Below are positions 7,798 through 16,808 of a DNA stretch of 64,000 nt, one piece after another. The DNA comes from an uncultured Veillonellaceae bacterium (GTDB lineage: Bacteria > Bacillota > Negativicutes > Veillonellales > Dialisteraceae). Numbering within the stretch: position 1 is the first letter of the stretch; each line of letters opens with the position of its first letter. The notes beneath the pieces were generated by a model. The model searched no databases, was not told the origin of the DNA, and worked only from the letters and a program-made list of their open reading frames with translations. The translations under genes and the position numbers were made by a program. Location of the stretch: contig CATVYJ010000005.1 of the NCBI GenBank assembly GCA_958348245.1, forward strand, positions 1-64,000. Reading direction: 5' to 3'.

Positions 7798-8217
7798 ATG
7801 AAAATGAAACAGATCATGGCGGCTGCCGCAGCTGCCGGTATGCTTACATTTGGCGCCGCATTCGGCGCCGCTGCCGCAGGCATTGGCTATGTGAATACCA
7901 ATGCGCTGATGCAGGCTCATCCGAAAATGGAAAAGGCCCGTCTCGACATGAGAAGCGCCGCACAGAAAGCGGAAGAAGACTTCAACAAGCAGTCCGCCGG
8001 CAAGAGCGATGCGGACAAGCAGAAGATCGCCGCCGATCTCCAGAAACAGCTCAGCGAAAAGAACAGCTCCCTCATGGGACCGATCGTGCAGGATATTGAA
8101 AAAGCCATCCAGCAGGTCCGTCAGGAAAAGGGGCTGGACATCGTGATCGATCAGGCAGTCGTCATCGACGGCGGCATCGACATCACGTCCGAAGTGGGCC
8201 AGAGACTGGCGAAATAA
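7798..8217 (+). CDS. OmpH/Skp-family periplasmic chaperone
   Basis: 139 residues. A signal peptide (KQIMAAAAAAGMLTFGAAFG, cleavage near AAAAG) is followed by IGYVNTNALMQAHPKME, the typical OmpH start. A long charged coiled coil comes next (about 45-95), then the LDIVIDQAVVIDGGIDIT end. Skp holds unfolded outer-membrane proteins in the periplasm, consistent with a diderm cell and with the trimeric autotransporter at 25-29 kb. AAGGAGG precedes ATG 7798. Terminators at 8235-8262 and 8312-8341 isolate it. Confidence 0.88.
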   Translation: MKMKQIMAAAAAAGMLTFGAAFGAAAAGIGYVNTNALMQAHPKMEKARLDMRSAAQKAEEDFNKQSAGKSDADKQKIAADLQKQLSEKNSSLMGPIVQDIEKAIQQVRQEKGLDIVIDQAVVIDGGIDITSEVGQRLAK

Positions 8218-8234
8218 GCAGCCGCATGACACAG

Positions 8235-8262
8235 AAGCCGCAGGCGCGTCCTGCGGCTTTTT
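8235..8262 (+). terminator. Intrinsic terminator after ompH
   Basis: Ten-base stem AAGCCGCAGG / CCTGCGGCTT with loop CGCGT, followed by T residues. Confidence 0.88.
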
Positions 8263-8311
8263 GCGTGCCGCCCGTTTGCGGGCGGAAAAAGAGAGATCCC
8301 CCCTGGGAAAT

Positions 8312-8341
8312 AAAAAAGACGGGCTTCCGCTCGTCTTTTTT
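8312..8341. terminator. Second hairpin, A/T-flanked, terminator-like on either strand
   Basis: AAAAAAGACG and CGTCTTTTTT arms. It may back up the first terminator. Confidence 0.6.
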
Positions 8342-8420
8342 GCGTGGAAGCGGCGGGGCTCCGGGGACGCTGTCCGGTCCGCGGCCCGCATGTGACGGGA
8401 TACGCTCTTTGTCACGGGCA

Positions 8421-8467
8421 TTTTACAAAGCGCGCCGGGCGCGCCCGCTTCTCCGGGATTTGTAAAA
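8421..8467. promoter_or_regulatory. Long inverted repeat upstream of alkaline phosphatase gene
   Basis: TTTTACAAA (8421-8429) and TTTGTAAAA (8459-8467) enclose a GCGCGCC / GGCGCGC inner stem. It lies 120 bases before the phosphatase start. A TTGACA (8493-8498) follows, but no convincing -10 sits at the right distance from it. Nothing else is visible in this 368-base gap. Confidence 0.4.
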
Positions 8468-8585
8468 AATCTCAGCAATTTTTCATGGAACTTTGACAGA
8501 GGCTGTATCTTTCCTTTGCGGAATCCCCGGCGGGGACGGGTATATTGGTAGCGTGGCACAACAAATCAGTACAGGAGGTACACTC

Positions 8586-10454
8586 ATGAAAAAACAATGG
8601 ATGAAAGGCATGATTCTCTCCATGCTCGCCGGGAGCGCCGTATTCGCTTCCGTCATGACCGCCGACGCGGCGGATATCCGCATTCTGCCGGTGGACACGG
8701 CGAAATTCTGGTCCGGCGCGCGGTTTGACTTCAATGTGGAAGTGGCCAACGCGAAGGATCTCCAGAACGTGGACATCACCATCAACGGCAGGCCCGCGGC
8801 GGACGTGCTCGGCAAGGCGCTGGAGCGGCAGACGCTGGACAACGGCGTCGTATCCTACCGCGCGAACGACGTGACGTTCGGCAAGACCGGCGGCTACACC
8901 GTGAGCGTCGCCGCGACCGACGCGGAAGGCCGGTCCACCGCGGAAGCAGCGTACACCGTCGTGCAGGAAAAAGCGGCCCGTCCGGCGAAGAACGTCATCC
9001 TCTTCGTGGGGGACGGCATGTCTCTCCAGGCCCGTGAAATCGCCCGCATCCTTTCCAAAGGCCAGACGAACGGCAAGTACAACGACCTGCTCGCCATGGA
9101 AAAGCTCGATCACAACGCCATCATCACCACGAGCGGCTACGATTCCCTCGTGACGGACAGCGCGAACTCCGCTTCCGCGTACTCCACGGGGCATAAGTCC
9201 GTGGTGAACGCCATGGGCGTGTATGAAAACTCCACGGAAGATCCGCTGGACGATCCGCGGGTGGAAACCATTTCCGAGATCCTGAAACGCACCCGCGGCA
9301 TGTCCGTCGGCATCGTCACCCAGGCGGAGACCACCGACGCCACCCCGGCGGCCATGGTGGGACACACCCGCCGCAGAGCGCTCCAGGATTATCTCGCGAA
9401 GGACTACCTCGCGGACTATCACCGCCCGGACGTCATCATGGGCGGCGGCTCCGCGCGCTACCTGCCGAATACGGTGATGGGCTCCAAGCGCAAGGATAAT
9501 TTCGACGTCATCCAGGCCTTCAAGGACAAAGGCTACACCTTTGCCACCACCGACGCGGAAATGAAAGCCGCGCCTGCGGACAAGCCGCTCCTCGGGCTCT
9601 TCCACACCGGCACCATGAACGTGTACCTCGACCGGGAAATGCTGAAGAATCCCAAGGTGCTGAAAGGATTTACCGACCAGCCGAACCTCATGGACATGAC
9701 GAAGAAGACCCTCGACATTCTCAGCCAGAATAAGAACGGGTTCTTCGCCATGATCGAAGGCGCGTCCATCGACAAGCAGCTCCACGTCATGGACTGGCAG
9801 CGTGCGGCGTACGACACCATCGAATTTGACAAGGCCGTCGAATACGCCGAACAGTGGAACAAGGAACACGGCGACAATACGCTCATCATCGTCGTGGCCG
9901 ACCATGCGCACGGCGTGTCCATCAGCGGCACCTATCACGAACGGGACGGCAAGAAGGGCACCGAAGCGGTCCGCGTATACCAGAACTCCATCATGCCCAC
10001 CTTCCAGGACGCTGACGGAGACGGCTTCCCGGACAATCCCGATCCGGACGTGACGCTCGCCGTACAGTACGCGAACCATCCGGAATATTATGAAAACTAC
10101 CACTTCATGCCCGTGCCGACCCCGCCGGCCCTCTCCGTGACGGAAACGGTGGAAGAAGCGCAGAACATCGGCGACAAAGTGGAATTCCATCAGGTGTCCA
10201 GAGCCAGCTCGAAAGCGAACCCCGACCGCATCCATCCCGGCGATCCGGTGGAACTCATGCCGGCCAACACCCCGAAAGATGATCCGCAGGAATGCCACAG
10301 CGCTGACGACGTGCTCCTCAACGCGGGCGGCCCCGGCTCGGAATACTTCCACGGCGTCATGGATAATACGGAAGTCTTCTTCGGCATCCTCCGCGCGCTC
10401 GGTGTGGATGCGAACCGCAGCGTAAACCCTGACCTGAGCAGGGAAGCGAAATAA
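8586..10454 (+). CDS. Secreted alkaline phosphatase (ALP superfamily)
   Basis: About 622 residues. A signal peptide ends near MTADAAD. An N-terminal beta-rich domain (to about 130, VDITINGRPAADV) precedes the catalytic domain. Family landmarks are: metal-binding FVGDGMSLQ; the nucleophile serine region TDSANSASAYSTGHKS; the zinc-site VVADHAHG; and a late ECHSADDVLLNAGGPGS histidine motif. A DADGDGFPDNPDPD stretch looks like a calcium-binding loop. It probably hydrolyses phosphomonoesters in the periplasm. AGGAGG precedes ATG 8586. Its stop overlaps the next start by one base. Confidence 0.9.
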   Translation: MKKQWMKGMILSMLAGSAVFASVMTADAADIRILPVDTAKFWSGARFDFNVEVANAKDLQNVDITINGRPAADVLGKALERQTLDNGVVSYRANDVTFGKTGGYTVSVAATDAEGRSTAEAAYTVVQEKAARPAKNVILFVGDGMSLQAREIARILSKGQTNGKYNDLLAMEKLDHNAIITTSGYDSLVTDSANSASAYSTGHKSVVNAMGVYENSTEDPLDDPRVETISEILKRTRGMSVGIVTQAETTDATPAAMVGHTRRRALQDYLAKDYLADYHRPDVIMGGGSARYLPNTVMGSKRKDNFDVIQAFKDKGYTFATTDAEMKAAPADKPLLGLFHTGTMNVYLDREMLKNPKVLKGFTDQPNLMDMTKKTLDILSQNKNGFFAMIEGASIDKQLHVMDWQRAAYDTIEFDKAVEYAEQWNKEHGDNTLIIVVADHAHGVSISGTYHERDGKKGTEAVRVYQNSIMPTFQDADGDGFPDNPDPDVTLAVQYANHPEYYENYHFMPVPTPPALSVTETVEEAQNIGDKVEFHQVSRASSKANPDRIHPGDPVELMPANTPKDDPQECHSADDVLLNAGGPGSEYFHGVMDNTEVFFGILRALGVDANRSVNPDLSREAK

Positions 10455-10903
10455 TGAAGGCGGCGTCTTTCCGCCGGGCGGCGGCCGGGGCGTGCCTCGC
10501 TCTCGCGGCGCTGGCGGCGCCCTTCGCGGCCTCGGCGGAGAGCCTCTCCTTCAGCGAACTCTACAGCGACTGGTCCGCGGCGGGCCTCGTCCTCTCCGAC
10601 AAGGCGGCCTCTCTCGAAGGCGGCACCGTCACCATGACGGGCTATATGGCGCCGCCCCTCACGCCCACCATCCGCTTCTTCGTCCTGACGGAGGTTCCCA
10701 TGTCCGTGTGCCCCTTCTGCTCGAGCGACGCGGACTGGCCGGACAACATCATCGTGGTGAAAGTGTCCGACCCCGTCACGGCGCTCCCCTACGACGCGCC
10801 CATCTCCGTCACGGGGACGCTCGAGATCGGTAGCGAGATCGATGAAGAAACGGGCTTCGTGAGCCAGCTCCGCATCGCCGCGGACAGCATCGAAGCGCTG
10901 TAA
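10454..10903 (+). CDS. Secreted CPFC-motif protein of unknown function
   Basis: 149 residues with a signal peptide (about 1-28, LAALAAPFAASAES). The mature part has a small beta-rich pattern: GTVTMTGYMAPPLTP, FFVLTEVPMSVCPFCSSDADWPDNIIVVKV and ISVTGTLEIG. The CPFC pair is thioredoxin- or metal-site-like. It resembles periplasmic DUF3299-type proteins encoded with MacB-like exporters, but I cannot confirm family membership. It is coupled by one base to the phosphatase gene. A hairpin follows it before the ABC genes. Confidence 0.7.
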   Translation: MKAASFRRAAAGACLALAALAAPFAASAESLSFSELYSDWSAAGLVLSDKAASLEGGTVTMTGYMAPPLTPTIRFFVLTEVPMSVCPFCSSDADWPDNIIVVKVSDPVTALPYDAPISVTGTLEIGSEIDEETGFVSQLRIAADSIEAL

Positions 10904-10908
10904 TGCCC

Positions 10909-10939
10909 ATGCAGGCTCCCGCAGCGGGGCCTGCATTTT
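10909..10939 (+). terminator. Hairpin with T run between CPFC gene and ABC genes
   Basis: ATGCAGGC / GCCTGCAT outer arms, inner CCCGC / GCGGG, then TTTT. It may only partly terminate. Confidence 0.5.
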
Positions 10940-11007
10940 CGCATGCCCGGGACGTCCCGGCCTGTTTCCCGCGGCCCCGCCGCGCATTTCCAAGAAAGGA
11001 CAGCTCC

Positions 11008-11673
11008 ATGATCCTGGCGGAACACCTCATCTGCGATTTTCCCGACGGGAGCGGCCATACCCTCCGGGCGCTCCATCTACGGCGGCTCGCGCTCCCGGAC
11101 GGCGCGGCGTGCGCCCTCACCGGCCCCTCGGGCAGCGGGAAATCCACGCTCTTCCACTGCCTGTCGGGCATCCTGCGCCCCACGGAAGGGCGCATCGTCA
11201 TCGACGGCACGGATATCACCGCCCTCCCCGCGGCGGCGCTCGACCCGTGGCGCGCCGCCCATGTGGGCTACATCTTCCAGCAGGCGCTCCTTCTGCCGTA
11301 CCTCACCGTGATGGAAAATATCCTCCTCGGCGCGGTCATCGCCGGGAAAGACCGGGCGGAAAAGCGGCGGGAAGCGGAAGGCTGGCTCGACCGGCTCGGC
11401 CTCGGCGGCTGCGGCGCGCGGCGGCCCGCCCATCTCTCCGGCGGGGAGAAACAGCGCGTGGGCTTCATCCGGGCCATCCTCACCGAGCCGCGGCTCCTGC
11501 TCGCGGACGAACCCACGGCGAGCCTCGACCGGGACAACGGCCGGCTCATCATGGAGAGCCTCCTCGCCTATCAGCGCGCGAGCGGATGCACCCTCCTCTG
11601 CGCCACCCACGATCCGGCGGTGCAGGCCCTCTTTCCCGCGCAGATTCACCTCACGAAAGGAGAGACCGCCTGA
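11008..11673 (+). CDS. ABC transporter ATP-binding protein (LolD/MacB type)
   Basis: About 221 residues. Walker A GPSGSGKST, Q-loop (YIFQQALLLP), signature LSGGEKQR, Walker B LLLADEPTASLD and H-loop ATHD are all present. This is the subfamily that works with FtsX/MacB-type permeases such as the one encoded next (the stop and the next ATG share a base). AAGAAAGGA precedes ATG 11008; the upstream in-frame extension holds the terminator hairpin and is rejected. Confidence 0.92.
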   Translation: MILAEHLICDFPDGSGHTLRALHLRRLALPDGAACALTGPSGSGKSTLFHCLSGILRPTEGRIVIDGTDITALPAAALDPWRAAHVGYIFQQALLLPYLTVMENILLGAVIAGKDRAEKRREAEGWLDRLGLGGCGARRPAHLSGGEKQRVGFIRAILTEPRLLLADEPTASLDRDNGRLIMESLLAYQRASGCTLLCATHDPAVQALFPAQIHLTKGETA

Positions 11674-12938
11674 TGATCCTCCGCCTTGCTTTCCTCTCCG
11701 TCGTGCGCCGCCCCGCGCGGCACCTCCTGCTCCTGCTGCTCCTCGCCGCGGCGTGCGCCCTGCCGGTCTTTCTGCTCCAGATGACCGCCGGCCTCTACAA
11801 TGGGCTGAACCGGGCGGTGGAGCCTTTCCCCATCCTCATGGGGGCGAAAGGCTCGCCGTACCAGCTCGTCATCAATACGATTTTCCTCCGCGACGCGCCC
11901 ATCGGAAATATTTCCTACGCCGATGTGGACAAGCTCCGCCAGAGCGGCAAAGCAGACCTCGTCATTCCGCTCGCCTTCGGGGACAACTACCGGGGCTTCC
12001 GCATCGTGGGCACCGAGAAAGAAATCTTCGACTATCGGCCCAATAAGACCCGCGGCCCCTGGCTCGCCGTCGCCGAAGGGAGCGCCTTCACCGCGCCGGG
12101 CGACGCCGTCATCGGCAGCGAAACGGCGAAACGCGCCGGTCTCCACGTGGGCGACACCTTCAAGGGCATTCACGGCCTCGTGACCGGCGCAGGGGACGAG
12201 CACGGCGGCGCATACCGCGTGACGGGCATCCTCGCTCCCGCGGGCGGCCCTTACGACACGGCCATCCTCGTGGACATCGCCGACGTGTGGCGCGCCCACG
12301 CCCACCAGACCGGACAGCCCCGCCGGGGCGGCCTCGTGCGGAAAGCGCCGAAACCCGCCGAAGCGCCCGCTCCCGCCGCGCCGCAGCCCGCGGATAGCAA
12401 AGGCGGCGTGACGGCCATCCTCGTCCATCCCACGGGATACAAAGAAGCGATGCAGCTCCTCTCGGACGCGCAGCGCGCGAAAGGGACGGACAGCCAGCTC
12501 ATCTTCCCCGCGCAGACCCTCATCGCCCTCTACAGTATGGCCGGGCAGAGCAAAGAATTCTGGCAGTTCCTCACGGGCGGCCTCATCGGCGCGGCGGTGC
12601 TCATTACCCTCCTCGCCATGTACTGGAACGGCCTCTCCCGCCTCTCCGAATTCGCCCTTCTCCGGGCGCTCGGGGCGGGACAGCGCGCGGTGATGCGCCT
12701 TCTCGCCGCGGAAGAAGCGCTCCTCCTCCTCGCCGGCTCCGCCGCGGGATGGCTCATCGGCTGGGGCGCGAGCGTCCTCGCCGCGGACGCCGTCTCCTCC
12801 CGGGCGGCCATCGTCATGACCACCGCGCCGGAGTGGGCCTCCTTCCTCCCGCCGCTCGCCATCGTCGTCCTCGGCCTCCTCGCCGGCCTCGTCCCCGCGT
12901 GGCTCGTGCGGAAAAAAGACATCTCCTCCCGCCTGTAA
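11673..12938 (+). CDS. FtsX/MacB-type ABC transporter permease
   Basis: About 421 residues. One N-terminal membrane helix (about 15-35) is followed by a large periplasmic domain of about 240 residues, then three C-terminal helices starting near GGLIGAAVLITLLAMYWNG. RLSEFALLRALGAGQRAV is the conserved coupling segment of MacB/LolCE proteins. A proline- and alanine-rich linker (PKPAEAPAPAAPQPA) is inserted in the periplasmic part. No membrane-fusion protein is encoded nearby. The substrate is unknown; linkage to the CPFC protein suggests a periplasmic metal or redox role (inference). Confidence 0.88.
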   Translation: MILRLAFLSVVRRPARHLLLLLLLAAACALPVFLLQMTAGLYNGLNRAVEPFPILMGAKGSPYQLVINTIFLRDAPIGNISYADVDKLRQSGKADLVIPLAFGDNYRGFRIVGTEKEIFDYRPNKTRGPWLAVAEGSAFTAPGDAVIGSETAKRAGLHVGDTFKGIHGLVTGAGDEHGGAYRVTGILAPAGGPYDTAILVDIADVWRAHAHQTGQPRRGGLVRKAPKPAEAPAPAAPQPADSKGGVTAILVHPTGYKEAMQLLSDAQRAKGTDSQLIFPAQTLIALYSMAGQSKEFWQFLTGGLIGAAVLITLLAMYWNGLSRLSEFALLRALGAGQRAVMRLLAAEEALLLLAGSAAGWLIGWGASVLAADAVSSRAAIVMTTAPEWASFLPPLAIVVLGLLAGLVPAWLVRKKDISSRL

Positions 12939-12986
12939 AAAATTTACGGAAATTTTTGCGGGCGACATCTTGTGTCACCTGTACCG

Positions 12987-13108
12987 TGCTATACTGCAAG
13001 CGGAAAGCCGGAGGACCGTTTCTCCTTTCCGGTCCCGGCCCCTTCCTTGATTCTCCTTTCTTTCTACTCTTTCTACCGAAAAAAGCGCAGCTCCGGCCGC
13101 GCTTTTTT
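12987..13108 (+). ncRNA. Candidate small RNA (promoter to terminator, no ORF)
   Basis: An extended -10 TGCTATACT (12987-12995) is followed about 85 bases later by AAAAAAGCGC / GCGCTTTTTT (13079-13108), an intrinsic terminator. A GGACCG / CGGTCC hairpin and a pyrimidine-rich stretch lie between. No start codon with a ribosome site is present. It could instead be leftover sequence beyond the permease gene. Confidence 0.35.
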
Positions 13109-13117
13109 CGTGCGCGC

Positions 13118-13157
13118 AAAAAACTCCGCAGTCATGACGGCTGCGGAGAGTTTTTTT
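13118..13157. terminator. Bidirectional terminator between convergent permease and pxp operon
   Basis: ACTCCGCAG / CTGCGGAG stem flanked by A and T runs on both sides. Confidence 0.85.
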
Positions 13158-13166
13158 GATTTTGCC

Positions 13167-13955
13167 TTACATGATGGCCAGCGAGGCGTTCGGGATATCG
13201 GTGATGAACATGTGGCCCGGGGCGTGGGTGATCATGAAGGAGGGGCGGGCGGCCATGGCGACGGCCTGCGGGGTGACGCCGCACGCCCAGAAGACGGGCA
13301 CTTCACCGGGGCGGATTTCGGAGGGCTCGCCGAAGTCGGGCTTGTCGATGTCGCGTATACCGATGGCTTCGGGGTCGCCGATGTGGACGGGTGCACCGTG
13401 GACGAAGGGCATGCGGGTGGTGATCTGTACGGCGCGGATGGCGTCCCGCATGGTCATGGGGCGCATGGAGACCACCATGGGGCCGTGAAAGACGCCCGCG
13501 GGGATGCATTCGATGTTCGTGCGGTACATGGGCACGTTGTGATGGTCGGTGATGTGGCGCACTTCGAGGCCCGCTTCGATCATGGGCGCTTCGAAGGAGA
13601 AGCTGCACCCGAGGAGGAAGGCCACGAGATCGTCCCGCCAGTACTCTGCGGCGTCGGTTACTTCGTCCGCCAGTTCGCCGTCTTTGTAGATGCGGTAGCG
13701 GGGGATGTCGTGCCGGAGGTCCGCTGCGGGCGCGGCGAGGCGCGGCACGGGGGAGCCCGCTTCGGTCACGTCGAGCACGGGGCAGGGCTTCCGGTTCCGC
13801 TGGGTAAAGAGAAGGAAATCAAAGGCGAGGGTTTTCGGCAGGACGGCCAGATTGGCCTGAGCGTAGCCGGCGCACATGCCGCTGGTCTGGCCGGTGATTT
13901 CGCCGGTGCGGATGCGGGCGCGCACGTCCGCGGGCGAGGCAGCTGCGAGGTCCAT
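13167..13955 (-). CDS. DUF1445 / D-glutamate cyclase family protein
   Basis: 262 residues, the family's usual length. Recognisable segments are SPADVRARIRTGEITGQTSG, AFDFLLFTQRNRKPCPVLDV and the C-terminal PVFWACGVTPQAVAM with ITHAPGHMFITD. The mammalian member makes 5-oxo-D-proline from D-glutamate; the Bacillus relative is ycsI in the 5-oxoprolinase operon. It is the last gene of the pxp operon, 14 bases after the carboxylase. Start at 13955 after GGAGC. The exact bacterial reaction is unproven. Confidence 0.85.
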   Translation of the reverse strand: MDLAAASPADVRARIRTGEITGQTSGMCAGYAQANLAVLPKTLAFDFLLFTQRNRKPCPVLDVTEAGSPVPRLAAPAADLRHDIPRYRIYKDGELADEVTDAAEYWRDDLVAFLLGCSFSFEAPMIEAGLEVRHITDHHNVPMYRTNIECIPAGVFHGPMVVSMRPMTMRDAIRAVQITTRMPFVHGAPVHIGDPEAIGIRDIDKPDFGEPSEIRPGEVPVFWACGVTPQAVAMAARPSFMITHAPGHMFITDIPNASLAIM

Positions 13956-13969
13956 GGAATTTGCTCCTT

Positions 13970-15325
13970 TCAGGTGTTTAGAATGGCTTCGAGGTGGTCT
14001 TCGAGGTCGCTGGTGTGCATATCGCCCCGTCGAAAGACGGGGGTCTGGAGAATTTTTTTCTGCAGGGTGATATTGGTAAGCACCCCTTCGATCTTGAAAT
14101 CGGAGAGGGCTTTTTCCATTTTTTCGATGGCTTCGTCCCGCGTGGGGGCCCACACGATGAGCTTGGCGATCATGGAGTCGTAGAAGGGCGTGATGACGCA
14201 GCCCCGGTACATGGCGCTGTCTACGCGGATACCCCGGCCGAAGGGCGGCGTGTACCGCGTGAGGGTCCCCGGGCAGGGCATGAAATTATGCAGCGGGTCT
14301 TCCGCATTGATGCGGCATTCGATGGCCCAGCCGTTCATGCGGATGTCCTGCTGGGTCCAGGGAAGTTTCTCTCCTGCGGCGACGGTGATCTGTGCTTTCA
14401 CGAGGTCCACGCCGGTGACCATCTCCGTCACGGGGTGTTCCACTTGGATGCGGGTGTTCATTTCCATGAAATAGAACTGCCCGTCGTCGGTGACGATAAA
14501 TTCCACCGTGCCCGCGCCGCTGTAGTCCACGGCTTTCGCGGCGAGGACGGCCGCTTCACCCATGCGTTTCCGGAGCGCGGGAGTCATGATGGGCGATGGG
14601 GATTCCTCGATGACTTTCTGGTGGCGCCGCTGGGTGGAGCAGTCGCGCTCGCCCAGGTAGACTACATCGCCGTAGTTGTCCGCCATAATCTGGATTTCCA
14701 CGTGGCGCGACCGGGGGAGGTATTTCTCGAGGTACACCCCGGCGTTGCCGAAGGAGCGCTCCGCTTCCATGCTGGCCTGCCGGAGAGCCCGGGTGAGCTC
14801 GTCCGCGTCTTCTACGACGCGCATGCCCTTGCCGCCTCCGCCGGCGGTGGCCTTGATGAGCACGGGGTAGTCGATGGCGTCGGCGGTGCGGCGCGCTTCC
14901 TCTTCGTCGCGGATGACGTCTTCCGTGCCGGGCACGACGGGGACGCCGGCGTGCATCATGGTGGCGCGGGCCATGGCTTTGTCGCCCATGCGGCGGATGG
15001 CTTCGCCGGACGCGCCGATGAAGGCGATACCGTAGTTGGCGCACACGTCGGCGAAGTCCGCGCTTTCCGAGAGGAAGCCGTAGCCGGGATGGATGGCATC
15101 CGCCTCGCACGCCCGGGCGGTCTCGATGAGGCGGGCCATGTCGAGGTAGCTCCGCTTCGCCTGCGAGGGGCCGATGCAGTATGCTTCGTCCGCGAGGCGC
15201 ACGGGGAGGGAGTCCCGGTCCGCTTCGGAATAGACCGCGATGGCGGCGACGCCCATTTCGTGGCACGCGCGGATGATACGAGCCGCGATTTCGCCGCGGT
15301 TCGCGATGAGGATTTTTCTGAACAT
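13970..15325 (-). CDS. Biotin carboxylase (AccC-type)
   Basis: 451 residues, a typical stand-alone biotin carboxylase. N-terminal KILIANRGEIAARI, the ATP-grasp glycine loop KATAGGGGKGMRVV, and the EMNTRIQVEHPVTE catalytic/biotin motif are all present. It carboxylates biotin on a carrier, here probably the BCCP encoded just upstream. A carboxylase and carrier pair inside a 5-oxoprolinase operon fits a dedicated function rather than fatty-acid synthesis, since no AccA or AccD is present. Confidence 0.92.
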   Translation of the reverse strand: MFRKILIANRGEIAARIIRACHEMGVAAIAVYSEADRDSLPVRLADEAYCIGPSQAKRSYLDMARLIETARACEADAIHPGYGFLSESADFADVCANYGIAFIGASGEAIRRMGDKAMARATMMHAGVPVVPGTEDVIRDEEEARRTADAIDYPVLIKATAGGGGKGMRVVEDADELTRALRQASMEAERSFGNAGVYLEKYLPRSRHVEIQIMADNYGDVVYLGERDCSTQRRHQKVIEESPSPIMTPALRKRMGEAAVLAAKAVDYSGAGTVEFIVTDDGQFYFMEMNTRIQVEHPVTEMVTGVDLVKAQITVAAGEKLPWTQQDIRMNGWAIECRINAEDPLHNFMPCPGTLTRYTPPFGRGIRVDSAMYRGCVITPFYDSMIAKLIVWAPTRDEAIEKMEKALSDFKIEGVLTNITLQKKILQTPVFRRGDMHTSDLEDHLEAILNT

Positions 15326-15337
15326 GGTCCCACCTCC

Positions 15338-15796
15338 TCAGCTGGCGGCGGGGCTCTTTTTCACGCGGAAGAGGGGCTGGCCGAATTCCACGAAGTCCCC
15401 GTCTTTCACGAGGATGTCCGTGATGTCTCCTTCCACTTCGGCTTCCACTTCGGAGAAAATTTTCATCGCTTCGAGGACGCACACCACGGAGCTGGGCGTG
15501 ACGTGGGAGCCGGGCTTCACGAAGGGCGGGGCTTTCGGGTCGGGCGCGCTGTAGAAGGTGCCCACCATGGGGGCGGTGATGTCCACGGTCTGCGCGGATT
15601 CGGCCGGCGTGGGAGCGGGAGCGGCGGCTGCGGGCGCTGCCGGAGCGGGCGGCACGGCAGCCGGGGCGGAGAGGACCGCGGGGGCCGCGCCCTTCTCGAG
15701 GACCACGTGCCCGTCGGAGTAGGACAGGTCAATTTTTGTGAGCGGCGAAGCTTCGAGGAGTTTCATCAGTTCTTTGATTTCATTCAGGGACAGCAA
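15338..15796 (-). CDS. Biotin carboxyl carrier protein (AccB-type)
   Basis: About 152 residues. The N-terminus LNEIKELMKLLEASPLTKIDL is typical of AccB. A proline- and alanine-rich linker (about 45-75) comes next, then the biotinyl domain with VLEAMKIF, where the lysine is biotinylated. TTG at 15796 was chosen because AGGAGGG lies 6 bases upstream; an ATG further upstream would place that site inside the gene. It sits between pxpC and the biotin carboxylase. Confidence 0.88.
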   Translation of the reverse strand: MLSLNEIKELMKLLEASPLTKIDLSYSDGHVVLEKGAAPAVLSAPAAVPPAPAAPAAAAPAPTPAESAQTVDITAPMVGTFYSAPDPKAPPFVKPGSHVTPSSVVCVLEAMKIFSEVEAEVEGDITDILVKDGDFVEFGQPLFRVKKSPAAS

Positions 15797-15809
15797 GTCA
15801 ATCCCTCCT

Positions 15810-16808
15810 TTATAACATGCCTGCCACGGCAATTTTCACATTTTCCATGCACTGCTCCATGTCGAGGTAGAGCCGCTCCCCTTCTTCCTGGCTGATGAGG
15901 CGGAAGTAGAGGCGGTCCCCCGGCTTGAGCTGCGCCGCGCGGGCCGTATCCACGAGGGAGACCTGCGCGATGACCGGATAGCCTGCGGTGGTCTGGTGGT
16001 CCGCCATGAGGACGATGGGCTGGCCGTTCGGGGGGACCTGCACGGTGCCGAGGGGCGACGCTTCGGAGATCATCTCGAGGGGCTCCTTCAGGGCGAGCTT
16101 CGGCCCGGCGAGGCGGTAGCCCATGCGGTCGGACTGGGTGGTGACGCGGAAGTCGGAATTGAAGAAATCGTACCGCGCCTGCTCGGTGAAGGCGTCGTAC
16201 TGGAGGCCGGCCATGACGCGGAGAGGCTTGTGCAGGCGCTCCGCCGTGATGTGGCCCGGGCCGACGTGCCAGCGGGCCTGCTTGAAGGAGTGGGCCCCGC
16301 CGGAGAGCAGGTTGAACATCATCTTCTGCCCGTATTCGCCGGGCTCTCTCGTGGGGAGCACGTCTCCCTTTTCGAGGGCGCGCCCTTCCCAACCGCCAAA
16401 GCCGCCCCGGAGCGAGGTACTGCGGCTCCCCATGACGGGGGCGATGTCGTAGCCGCCGGATACGGCGAGGTAGGCCCGGCAGCCCAGGCGGCACGAGCCG
16501 AAGCGGAGGATGGCCCCCGCCTTCACCGCCACAGGGCGGCGCATGGGCACGGCCTGCCCGTCGATGATGGGGGCGAAGTCCCCGCCGGTGATGGCGATGA
16601 GCGTGTCCGAGGTAAATTCGATGGTGGGTCCCGTGAGGTTGATCTCGAGAGCCGCTTCGTATTCGTCGTTGCCGGCGAGGATATTCGCCAGCCGGAGAGA
16701 GTAGACGTCCATCGCGCCGGAAGGGATGACGCCGATTTTCTGCCAGCCGTACCGGCCGCCGTCCTGCACGGTGGTCATGAGGCCGGGGCGTATGATGTGG
16801 AGGCTCAT
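15810..16808 (-). CDS. pxpC: 5-oxoprolinase subunit PxpC (KipA-like, biotin-dependent carboxyltransferase family)
   Basis: 332 residues. Hallmarks are PGLMTTVQDGGRYGWQKIGV at the N-terminus, SGAMD, GGDFAPIIDG, and DRMGYRLAGP with MADHQTTAGYPVIAQV near the C-terminus. PxpABC converts 5-oxoproline plus ATP to glutamate. The fold is shared with urea amidolyase and with the carboxyltransferase-like KipA. It overlaps pxpB by 4 bases. Confidence 0.92.
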   Translation of the reverse strand: MSLHIIRPGLMTTVQDGGRYGWQKIGVIPSGAMDVYSLRLANILAGNDEYEAALEINLTGPTIEFTSDTLIAITGGDFAPIIDGQAVPMRRPVAVKAGAILRFGSCRLGCRAYLAVSGGYDIAPVMGSRSTSLRGGFGGWEGRALEKGDVLPTREPGEYGQKMMFNLLSGGAHSFKQARWHVGPGHITAERLHKPLRVMAGLQYDAFTEQARYDFFNSDFRVTTQSDRMGYRLAGPKLALKEPLEMISEASPLGTVQVPPNGQPIVLMADHQTTAGYPVIAQVSLVDTARAAQLKPGDRLYFRLISQEEGERLYLDMEQCMENVKIAVAGML

